Position numbers and translations under genes: made by a program. A stretch of 64,000 nucleotides of DNA from Corythucha ciliata (Eukaryota; Arthropoda; Insecta; Hemiptera; Tingidae): positions 9,610,001 through 9,674,000 of the forward strand of contig CM075937.1 of the NCBI GenBank assembly GCA_038030265.1, in the 5' to 3' direction. Shown here in pieces: positions 1 through 9,344 of this stretch. The notes beneath the pieces were generated by a model. The model searched no databases and was not told where the DNA came from. It saw only the letters and a list, made by a program, of their open reading frames with translations. Every line of letters begins with the position of its first letter. Within the stretch, counting starts at the first letter, position 1.

Positions 1-1765
1 TTTTTGAGCTATATAGCCAGTTTTCCAGCTAAACGGCCACCTCTCTAGCTAAATAGCCAACTTTCTAGCTAATTAGACAGCTTTTCAGCTAATTAGCCCA
101 CTTTATACCTGAACAGCTCGCATTAAAAAGTAAATGAACATAAGTTGTCGAGCTAAACAGCCAGTTTTCGACTTAAATTTCAAGATTTTGAGCTAAAATG
201 GGGTGTTTCAGAATAAATGACTAGTTTTCGACCTATTTAGTCACATATTTCGTAGTTTTCAAGTTATTTGGTCGCATTTTTTTTAGACGAATGGCCAGAC
301 TATACAAGCTAAACGGTCAGTTCTCGAGCTAAAATGCCCTCTTCCGAGGTAAATGACCAGTTTTCGAGCTAAACAGCCATATTTCGAGTTAAATTATACG
401 CAATTTAGTGCTAAAATTGACTTTTTTAGAGCTGAATGATTGGTTTTCGACCTAATAATACGTTTTGGAGCTAAATGGTCAGTTTTCAATCAAAGTTGCC
501 AGTTTTCACTCAGTTGTCGATGACCAGTATTGGAGCCAAACGCATTATTTTTGTGTTATACGACCAATTTTTTAGAGATGAACGGACATTTCCCGACCTA
601 AATAGCTCGATTTCAGCTAAATGATCTGTTGTTGTGCTAAACAGCCACTTTTCGAGTTAATTTATATTATAATAAGTGCTGAAATGAGCTGGTTTAGAGC
701 TAAATGGCTGGTTTTCGGCCAGTTTCATGCCAGCCAACAGTCCTGGCATGGCCAGTTTTCATTCTTCAGGACGAGTTTTAGATTTGAGTCAGTTTTCAAA
801 CCACCAACTGGAAAGTTTTCGCAAAGATGAGCTAAATTGTTTTTTAAGTTCTATTACCAGTTTTCGAACAAAATACCCAATTCTCGACATAAACGGCCAT
901 TTATGTTGCTAAATAGCCCACTTTTGAGCTAAATAGCCGATTTTCGAGCTAAACTGACCAGTTATCGAGCTAAAAAGCTACTTTTCGAGTTAAATTATGA
1001 TAGATCTAGTGTTAAAATTGGCTAAACTAGAGCAGAATGACCATTTTTCGTTCTTTATGACGAGTTTTTGAGCTAAATGGTCAGATTTCAAGCTAAATGG
1101 GGAGTTATCGAGCTATATATGACATGTTTTACGCTAGATTGTCAGTTTCCGAACTATGAGGTCAGTTTTCTCACTAAATGGGTCGATTTTCAACCCAAGT
1201 GTCCAGTTTTCGTTCACTTGTCAATGACCAGTTTTCAAGATAATTGGCCAGTATTGGAGCCAAACGCCATGTTTTTGAGTTACATGTCCAGTTTTCGGGT
1301 TTTTTGGGCAATTTCACGACCTAAACGGCCATTTCTCGATCTAAATAGCTGAATAGCTTTCGAGCTTAAATTACTAGTCGCCGAGCTAAACTGTCATTTT
1401 TCCAGTTAAATCAAATACGAATTAGTGCTAAAATTGGCTGTTTTAGAACTGGATGACCAGTTTTTGTCAACGTTTCTGGCAAAGTGGCCAGTTTTCAAGC
1501 TAAATGACCAGTTGTCAAGCTAAACTGCCAGTTTTTGAGTTAAATTGGTAGATTTGGTGCTAAAATGGTCCGTTATAAATCAGAATGAACAGTTTTCTGA
1601 CTGATAAAAGTGGTCATTTGTCGTTCTTCATGACGATTTTTTGAGTTATGTGGCCAGTTTTTGGGCTAAACGGCTATTTCTCGACGGCGATTTCAGCTAG
1701 TAGAAGCCAGCTTTCGAGCTATATGGCCAGTTTTCGAGCTAAAAGGTCAGTTTTCTTGTTAAATT
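1..1765 (+). repeat. Degenerate minisatellite, family A (about 20 nt)
   Basis: The stretch is made of diverged repeats of a unit close to GAGCTAAATGGCCAGTTTTC. Variants such as 'tcgagctaaacagccagtttt' recur dozens of times, and unit length drifts from about 18 to 24 nt. A larger periodicity is hinted at by recurring landmarks: 'aaattagtgctaaaattg' near 380-420 and 1410-1430, and 'cttcatgacgag' near 1055 and 1625. Short open frames inside it are chance products of a stop-poor repeat and have no recognisable domain. The block runs off the left edge of the window. Confidence 0.85.
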
Positions 1766-1930
1766 GTAACATACCGTTTTGAGGCGCGCGAATGCCCCTT
1801 TTTAGTCATTTTCAGGGCTGCGAGAATCGTCATTTTAGCCAATTTTAGCGGCCGTGAAGTCAGTTTGACTATTTTTAGAGCTGACATTTCCAGTTTGGCA
1901 ATTTTTTAGGGCGCAAATTGTCACAAGGGT
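1766..1930 (-). repeat. Minisatellite family B fragment, reversed
   Basis: Read on the minus strand, this gives units like 'cgccctaaaaattgccaaactg' and 'gccctgaaaatgactaaaaag'. These match the unit that fills 51600-52440 on the plus strand, 50 kb away inside a hAT element. It directly follows family A. Confidence 0.6.
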
Positions 1931-3755
1931 CAGTCAGGGAGGCGTACGTGACACACGTTTATAACAAGGCTGCGGGGGAAAACTGACGTATCTTATCGTT
2001 TAAATAGGCACGTTATGGCTATAATTGCAGGGCACGCATAATCAAGTTATACCAAAGCCTCCTATTAAACATTACAGGCATGGCAATCGAATTGGTTATT
2101 TATCGACGTGTCGAGCCACGTCTAAAAGTCGGGTATAAAAAAATAAATACCCCCGCCCAATGACGTTTTTTGAAATATTACTAAGCCACGACAAGTATCA
2201 TGAAAAGCGCAAAATTGCGCGCGCCGTCATAAAATTTTAAAACTTTGGAATTCTCTCTGTCATCCCATAACTAAATTATCGGCTTTCTACCCTCGAATTA
2301 CCCCCCACCACCCTCACCAGCATTCTCAACCCTTGATCAAACCTTAATGATATGTATTAACCTCGACTGTCCAGGCAGGTATATGGAAAAAAATGAAACA
2401 GGGTGGTGCGGTGGGTGCGGGGTGAGCCAATTTGAATCGATTGACCCTCCCCCCACCCTTATAATCCACATCAACGCACCATAGCTTCACCGGTGACCAT
2501 AACTTGAGGTTGAATCATCGTCGGACATTCGAAATATTAGATGGTAGGGGGAAGGGTTTACTGAACGGTGCTGTTCAGTGTTATTTACATAAGGAATAAG
2601 GCTATTGGGTATATGGGAATAAATTATTTACGGCGTGGATAAACTAATAAGGGGAAAAATAAACTTTTTTCCCGTTTTTGTAGTTACGTTTTCTGGATAA
2701 AAAAAAGCTTGCAAGTACTTGAGGAAAAAAAGAGAGTGAAATCGACGTTTGCCTACTTGCTCACCCCCTTCCTCTCTTCACCCACAGTAAAACCCTCCTT
2801 TTTCTTCAAACACTCCGGTGATCAATACGCGTATATAGTCAAACCCCTCCACGTATATGACACACCATACATCGACATGCAATAGAGTTACCATGTCATC
2901 TGCATAACCATTCCTCCCCCTCCCCATCCGCCTCGTCCCTTTGTGACCCCGCATTCGTTGCCACGCCGTACCACTTTTCCCCCTCGCTAGAGCTCATCTC
3001 AAACACTGATTTTACACCCCCCCCCCCACCACCCATCACAATTCCGACTCACCCCGCGACACAGTCACACCCAAAAAAGCGAACGCTCCCCTTCCCTTCC
3101 TTTCCCAAAGCGGTGTGTCACCCTGTTTTGTTGTTTACCGGAGTTTCGTAGCACGTTTCTCATATATTATGTTGAGTGGTGGATGAAGGTTGGTGTTCCA
3201 GGGGTGGGTGGGTGGGAGGAGGGGAGATATTATGTTTAAACACTGTGTGGTTTCCAGTACAGTTACCAATTTACCTTTCGAAAAGTGAAAGTTCAACTCA
3301 CTTGTATTATTAACGAAATATGAGAGTCCATGAAAGGCGGCGGGGGAGGAGCCAGTGGTCTGGAAAAGGACGATGAAGGGGTGGAGTGTGAAGGATTAGT
3401 AATTACACAGAAGTCCATCACTTCCCTTGCTCGTATAGGTAGCTTTCACCGCTCTGAAACTAGCACGGGGTAGGAGTGAGGAGGTATTATTGAATCACGA
3501 CCTGAAAACCCCCCCTCATACTCCATCCCGCCATCATCAACGATCCGATATGCCGTTAATTGTGTTTGATACGTCAGCTGCATTCAACTCTGGGGCTGAT
3601 TTACGTTAAACCCTCGCGTGTAACGCTGCCTCTTGGACGTTTGTACAATAATTGACAAAATTGGTAAAACCACGACGCAGAACAAACTAGACCCCGAGGG
3701 GTCCTACGTAATTCAACGATTCCACTATTTTACCAGTCAACAAATCAATTTTTAG
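1931..3755. other. Unassigned non-coding stretch with homopolymer tracts
   Basis: No open frame with protein-like composition and no repeat unit was recognised. The stretch has many pyrimidine-rich tracts, including a C run at about 3017-3027, and GT/GA-rich tracts such as 3180-3230. It resembles the other homopurine/homopyrimidine islands of the window. It could be intron or intergenic sequence of a host gene lying elsewhere; nothing here decides that. Confidence 0.5.
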
Positions 3756-3770
3756 GGCTTATTGCCCTTA

Positions 3771-3967
3771 ATTAATAAATTAATTAGACTGGTGTAAGGG
3801 CATAGCCCAACACGATTCGAGTTTCGAGAAAAAATGGCTCCCCGGCGGGATTTGAACCCGCAACCTCTGGATTACCAGTCCAGCACGCTGCCATTTGCGT
3901 CACGGAGACGCCTATGGGAGTCGTACTCCGAGGGATAAGCTAAGCCGAACCCCACCCAGGTCCATTG
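3771..3967 (-). repeat. tRNA-bearing repeat, copy 1
   Basis: The central part, about 135 bp across the tRNA body and its upstream leader, is nearly identical to 53350-53491; I count only about four base differences. The segment holds a tRNA-Thr(GGT)-like body, a conserved upstream leader with the hairpin GGAGT/ACTCC, and the tail 'ctcgaaactcgaat...gggctatgccc'. TTGCCCTTA occurs on both sides (3762-3770 and 3968-3976), which could be a 9-bp target duplication. However, the element's own tail contains a similar word (TGCCCTT), so the flanks may instead be remnants of inverted arms. Only the arm on the 3' side of the tRNA is present; copy 2 has arms on both sides. Confidence 0.65.
3837..3909 (-). 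tRNA. tRNA-Thr(GGT)-like gene or pseudogene
   Basis: Read on the minus strand it folds as a 73-nt cloverleaf. The acceptor GTCTCCG/CGGGGAG has one first-pair mismatch and one wobble; the D stem is ACGC/GCGT; the anticodon stem CTGGA/TCCAG is perfect with loop CTGGTAA, giving anticodon GGT; the variable loop is 5 nt; the T stem GCGGG/CCCGC is perfect with loop TTCAAAT. A-box-like and B-box (GGTTCAAATCC) promoter words are present. The 5' half resembles animal tRNA-Asn rather than tRNA-Thr. Animals normally decode Thr ACY codons with an AGT anticodon, so GGT is odd. Its place inside a repeat suggests a tRNA-derived mobile sequence rather than a working gene. Confidence 0.6.
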
Positions 3968-3976
3968 TTGCCCTTA

Positions 3977-4830
3977 TTTCAAGGTCAACAGTCTTAATTT
4001 TCGAAAATTGTTTTTAGGCGTAATAGTTAACTGATAAGCTGAAATTTATAGTCTCCAACGCCCAAAGAGTAAGTTTCCGACGAAAATTTTGGTGAACCAG
4101 TGCGACGCAATACAAGTTTCAAGGCCTTGTTCCGGAAATATAATGATTTGGGTGGCTCAGCCCAAAATTGTGGCTCCCCCGTCACAAAGAAAGGCCGCCT
4201 TATAAGTTGGACAATTCAATTTGGCAGTTTCCAGTAGGAATCGAGTAGAAGCCTCGGCTACTTAGGTACTCAACTGACCATTTAGATCTAAAACTGGTAA
4301 TGAAGCTCGAATACTAGCCATTAGGCTCTAAACATGACCTTTTTGCTCGAGCACTGGTCATAAGCTTGGAATCGCAGCATTTCCCGAACCATTTATCTCT
4401 TATACGACTAGTCTAATCAAGTCGTATAGTAACATTCGTGATTCAAAAATTGTAAAAATGAGCCTCCACGCAATTAAAATGTATAATCAAGTTCATCAAT
4501 AGCAAAATTATTACTTTAAAATTTCACAAATTCCTCCCCCCTCATAGTGATTTTGCGTCTGTTCGTTCTTTCCAACTGCGCAGAATATTTCAACCTATGT
4601 CTCCATCTTGTGCGCGTTCGTCTTCCTCTTTCAATTCATCAACGCACCTTTTCAACTTTCGCTTCAATACTTTCAACGACGCATGCGTTTATACAGGCAA
4701 TTTCTGATATCCTACCAGCTTTTTGAGGCACGCAATAGCGCATTCCTCACGTTCAACACACCGTGCGCTTTGACGCACGAGAAACGGCAAAAAGTGGAGA
4801 CATAGCTTCGCGTAGCGTTAAACTTGAGCG
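3977..4830. other. Unassigned stretch with a reversed family A patch
   Basis: Positions 4230-4400 contain words such as 'ctgaccatttagatctaaaactggt', which look like reversed, decayed family A units. The rest (4400-4830) shows no gene or clear repeat. Family D units start at about 4830. Confidence 0.45.
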
Positions 4831-7216
4831 TTGAATTGATTTTTTTTTCCAATTTCAACCGCTAATTTGTTGTTCTTAGTTTTCACCGCAAATCAGCAGT
4901 TTTTTCAGAGGCACTAACCCGCGCCTTTTCTCGATTTCGAACGAATTTGTGTCCCTAATCGGCATATTGTCGACTTGTCTGTATTTTAGCCGTAAATTAG
5001 CGTTTTTTCTCAATTTTAGCCACGAATTAGCTCTTTTTCTCAAACAATTTCGACGCGAATCGCCGATTTACTAAATTTTATCAGTGATTCATGTGTAATT
5101 TTAGCAGTCTATTCATTAATTTCATACTTTTCTCAATTTTAGTAAAAATGTTCTCTTCTGAAACCATAAATTGACGTTTTTTCCATTTTTGCCGCGAATC
5201 AGCCATTTTTTCACTTTCAGCAATGAATTAGCGCGTTTTCTCGATATTAGCCGATTTTTTTTCCAGATACTACGAATTAGCAACGCTTTTTCTCAATATT
5301 AGCAACGAATTCATTTTCGGTCATTTCGGCCGTTTAACTATTTTTAAATTTTAGCAGTGAATTAGCGATTTTTGTCTTCCTTTCATTCATGAATTTGTTT
5401 TTTCCCCGATTTTAGGCAAAATTGCCTCTGTCGAATTATATTTTTCATTTTTATTCGGAAATTGACGTTTCAGTTCGTAATCAGCGGGATGTTTAAACTC
5501 TTTCCGATATTTCTCGATTTTGGCTTCAAATTAGCAGATTTCATTTCACGTTTAGCCAGGAATGAGCACATTTCCTCAATTTTGGCCGTATATATTCAAC
5601 GAACCCAGGGAAAATCAGCGTTTTTTCTCAATTATAGCAATGATTGAGTTCAATTTCGGCTAAAATTACCGTTTTATCAAATTTACCAGTGAATTAGCAA
5701 TATTTCCCCCTTATATTCTTGAATTAGTTTTTCCTCTCAATTTCAGGCTAAATTGCCTTCGGTGACGGCGAATTGGCATTTTTCAATTTCAGTCGCAATT
5801 AACGTTTTTCTCAATTTCAGCTACAATAGCCTGGAATTCACCTATTTCTTTCCACTTTTAGCCATGAATTAGCACTTTTTCTCAATTTTTGCCGAATTTA
5901 ACCAATGAATTCACGAATCAGCAGCGCTTTTTTTTCAATTTTAGCAATGAATTAGCACTTAATCTCAACTTTAACCAATGATAGCACTAAATTATCATCC
6001 CCCCCCTCTCCCACAACCACAATTTTAACCAAACTTTTCCCTCCTGAAACTGTGAATTGGAGTATTTTGTCCATTTTTGCTATGAATCACACGCTTTTAC
6101 ACTTTCAGCCATGAATTAGAGCGTTTTCTCGAATTTAACCGAATTTGGTCCCAGATACCGAAAATTAGCAACGTTTTTTCTCAATTTTAGCCAAGAATTA
6201 GCATTTTTTCTTAATTTCGGCCCTGGATTTACCTTTTTTGGCTATTTAATCAGTGACTTAGCTATTTTGTCTCCTTTGCGCTCAAAAAATATATTTTTTT
6301 TTTCAATGTTTTTTTTTTTAATTTTCGTCGCAAATTTACGTTTTTCTCAATTTTAGCCTCGAATTAGCAGTTTATCTACATTTTTCTTTACAGCGATTCG
6401 CATTTTTGTTGATTTCGGTGTCAAATTAGCAAAATTATTTTTACTTTTAGCAATGAATTAGCACTTTCTCTCAATTTTAGCCGAATTTGTCCCTAAAAAC
6501 CGCGAGTTAGCAAAGAATTTTCACGGTTTCAGCAATGAATTTGCGCTTTTTCTCAATGTTGGCCGTGAATTGCTGTTTTTATCAATTTTATTACTGAATT
6601 TTAAATTCCTCCTTTCATACGCGAATTAGATGATTTTGCCTCAAGAAACGTCAAATTGGGGTTGTTTCCATTTTAGTCGCAAACTGCCGTTTTGCTCAAT
6701 CTTAGCCTCGATTCTGCGATTTTTATATTTTGTTTTTTGCGTGTATGTTTGGGGGGGTTTTCCTTTTTTTGTAGCCTCGGATTTGCGTTTTGATCCATTA
6801 GCATTATTATTTTCACTATCAGCTATGAATTAGCACTTTATCTCAATTTTAGCCGAATTTTTCCAACGAAACCACGAATCGGTAGCGCTTTTTCGAAATT
6901 TTAGCTACGCATTAGCAATTGTTCTCAGTTATGGCCACGAATTAGCTTTTTAATCAATTTTAAAATGAATTAAGCAACATTTCCCCGTTTTTCACAACTA
7001 CTTTAGGCTACATTGTTTCTTGTAACGGCGATAATGACATTTTTCAACTTTAGTCGCAATCATCGTTTTTCTCAATTTTAGCCGCTAAGTAGCACTTTCT
7101 CTTAATTTCGACCACGAATTTCAATTTTTATTAATTTTTCTTGTGAATCAGCTCCTTTTTTTCACTTGTGTCCGCGAATTAGTGAATTTTCCCAATTTAA
7201 ATCGCAAATTAGCGCG
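4831..7216 (+). repeat. Degenerate minisatellite family D (about 30 nt)
   Basis: The dominant repeat of the window. The unit approximates CTCAATTTTAGCC followed by GCGAATTAGCG and a T-run, about 28-32 nt long with many substitutions and indels. Here it runs in the plus orientation. The array is cut at 7221 by the gypsy-type element and resumes at 15380 after it; the duplicated 'gtatc' confirms insertion into an existing array. Confidence 0.85.
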
Positions 7217-7221
7217 GTATC

Positions 7222-7301
7222 TGTAAAGAATTTGACTCCTTTCAATCTCAAAACAAACTTCAAAATATTTTTATTATTTTTTTAAACACACATGCTCTAC
7301 A
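7222..7301 (-). repeat. 3' LTR of gypsy-type element
   Basis: 80 bp, TG...CA ends, with an AATAAA-like signal on the minus strand ('aataataaaaat'). Almost identical to 15300-15379. It adjoins target duplication 'gtatc' on the outside and a purine tract on the inside. Confidence 0.85.
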
Positions 7302-7314
7302 TCCTTCCTTCTCT
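7302..7314 (-). promoter_or_regulatory. Polypurine tract
   Basis: Minus-strand AGAGAAGGAAGGA lies directly against the 3' LTR, the position expected of the plus-strand primer of reverse transcription. Confidence 0.7.
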
Positions 7315-7338
7315 AAGGAGCTCATTGGAAGTAATAGC

Positions 7339-8490
7339 TCATTGGAAGTAAATAGGAGGTTTAACTATTCTTCCAAACCTCGTTTTATACCCCCCTTGTT
7401 TCGGTATTGAACCAGGCGACGAATATGGAGTTCTCGGATAGGCGACGTCTGGAATTGTATTACGGACTTCAGGCGATGAACGGTTACTTCCCGTGCAGGA
7501 GACGGTTGCGGCTGGAACAGGATTGCGAACTTCTTCGCTGCCTTGATTCTCGTCCGTATGAGTCATCGATATGGATGAATCGGGTAGCGGTGCACTGGCC
7601 GGAACAAGAAACTTCCTATTGCGCCGGATGTTCTTGAAACCGCAGTCTACGACGTAATCTCGCCCAGTTTGGCCGAAGTCTATCACGGTCCCATATTTTT
7701 TTTTGATCAGTAACCCAAACACGTTCCCCTCTGTTTAGACATCTTAACGGGCGAGCTCGATGTCTCCTGTCGAAATTGATTTTCGTCTTGCTCTTGCTAT
7801 CAGCTTGAAATCTCCTGTATGTGTCAATATCAGGCCAGCAGGGGCGTAGTTTTTCTAGGGTGATAGGTACGCTGGTCCGAATTCTTCTGCCGTACAATAA
7901 TTCAGCTGGACTATATCCAGAATCAAGCGGAGAGCTCCTGTACGCTAATAGACCTTCATACGGATCAGCATTTTTTTTTAAGAATATTTTTTACAGTTCT
8001 CACAGCTCGCTCGACTTGACCGTTTGACTGAGGGTAATTTGGACTGGAAGTTACTAATTTAAAATTGAAGGCTTTTGAACATTTTTTGAATTCATCGCTA
8101 ACAAACTGTGGGCCATTGTCAGTCCTCAGGGTGAAAGGGACTCCATGTCGTGAGAATATACCTTTCAAGGCGAATATGACACCTCCTGAGACCGTTGAAT
8201 TCAATTGAACCAGTTCTATAAATTTTGAAAAATAATGCTGAACCACAATGTAATTTTTTCCTTCCCAGAATAATAAGTCAGCTCCAACAGTTTGCCATGG
8301 GCCAGCCGGGACCTCCGATGGAATGAGTGGTTCTGATGAGTCCGGTGAATTTTCAAGACAGGTTGAACAACTACCTATCACTCGTTTGATGTCTGTGGTG
8401 ATCCCTGGCCACCAAACACAGTCCCGAGCCCTCGATATACACTTGTTGATCCCGAAATGTCCCTGATGGAGGGAATCCAAAATTTCGAAT
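7339..8490 (-). pseudogene. Gypsy-type integrase, frameshifted C-terminus
   Basis: The frame 7965-8480 encodes an H2C2 zinc finger (HQGHFGINKC...WWPGI, later CSTC). The integrase core follows with all three acidic residues visible: D in VGADLLFW, D in RTDNGPQF and E in QSNGQVERAV. It then breaks; the C-terminal part continues in two other overlapping frames (7616-7897, starting with YGRRIRTSVP, and 7339-7722, with GTVIDFGQTGRDYVV and ending near GRIVKPP). Such a tail is usual for gypsy-type integrases. There are at least two frameshifts, one at the A-run near 7972-7980 and one near 7700. The catalytic core alone looks intact, but the protein as a whole cannot be made in one frame. Confidence 0.85.
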
Positions 8491-8494
8491 GCGA

Positions 8495-8712
8495 CTAGGG
8501 CTTATGGTCAGTTAAAAGCGTAAACCTTTTCCCTGTTATTAATTGGGAGAAACGTTCGCATGCCCACGTAAGAGCCAATGCTTCCTTTTCTATTTGGGCG
8601 TAGCGGGTCTCAACTTCGCTCAGTGTGCGAGAAGCATATTGTACAGGGTGCCACTTATTGTTAACGAACTGTTCGAGCACAGCTCCTAGACCAAAACATG
8701 ATACATCTGCAC
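8495..8712 (-). pseudogene. Gypsy-type RNase H fragment
   Basis: Minus-strand translation reads DVSCFGLGAVLEQ, then YASRTLSEVETRYAQIEKEAL and LLTDHKP, typical of the Ty3/gypsy RNase H domain directly after reverse transcriptase. It stops at LTDHKP, where roughly 150-200 residues of RNase H and linker should follow before the integrase zinc finger, so an internal deletion joins it to the integrase. On its 5' side it is cut by the BEL LTR end at 8713. Confidence 0.8.
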
Positions 8713-9075
8713 TGTTTTATACTGTATAAATAAGTGGACTGTATTGAATAATATTTTGGCCATAAATTAAGGTGGAAATTATGTTTTAGTGTACGCACTG
8801 ACCTGTTCGTCTCTTTACAAAATTGTTCCTTCTCAAATTTTAGTCGCAGAGAAACCCATAAAGAACGAACGTCTGCCCTTCACGAACCTCGTCCGAACCA
8901 CCACTTAAGGGCAACCGTTAAAAAACAGAGACCCAAAAAAAAACACACTCCCCCTCTAGCCCTCTCACAGTTGCCGGAGCGAGATGGGAGAAAACTCCGC
9001 GCTCGGGCGGAAAATACTCTTCGTAATAATTTGTGCCTCGAGAGCGCGTCACCGACCGGACTTCCGTACGGAACA
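8713..9075 (-). repeat. Probable BEL/Pao 3' LTR
   Basis: On the minus strand, a G-rich tract (CGGTGGGGGTTA) is followed by TGTTCCGTACGGAAGTCC, a common way for BEL/Pao LTRs to begin. The segment ends ...TATAAAACA at the point where gypsy RNase H sequence resumes. About 363 bp. There is no second copy in the window to confirm the borders. Confidence 0.55.
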
Positions 9076-9344
9076 TAACCCCCACCGTGAAATGGCCTGA
9101 TTTCACCAATAAAGAAAATAAGATAGCAGGGAGACCGGTGGCACGCTGTACAATAATATAGTGTTCGAAATACTGAGTGTAGCAGCTAAATAGTTGAGTG
9201 GAAAGAGGTATCATTCGATTCAAAAGAAAGCAGTAACTGTAATAATGGTAAAGTAATAGAATGTGAGTTCACAGAGTAAGATATCAATAACTAGGGAAAA
9301 AATAATAACAAAACTTCTTTGCTTTTGAACTGTTAATTTAGAAA
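9076..9344 (-). other. BEL 3' untranslated segment
   Basis: About 270 bp between the pol stop codon and the presumed 3' LTR, with the G-rich candidate polypurine tract at its end. An open frame at 8918-9223 crosses into the LTR and has no recognisable domain. Confidence 0.5.

Noticed and set aside
4831..7216. Possible CRISPR-like array because of short repeated words at near-regular spacing
   Set aside because: Units are contiguous and all diverged, with no constant repeat alternating with unique spacers, and the genome is eukaryotic.
8918..9223. 101-codon frame after the BEL pol stop (possible env)
   Set aside because: It crosses the presumed LTR start, lacks a signal peptide, transmembrane segment or cysteine pattern, and is not similar to anything I know.
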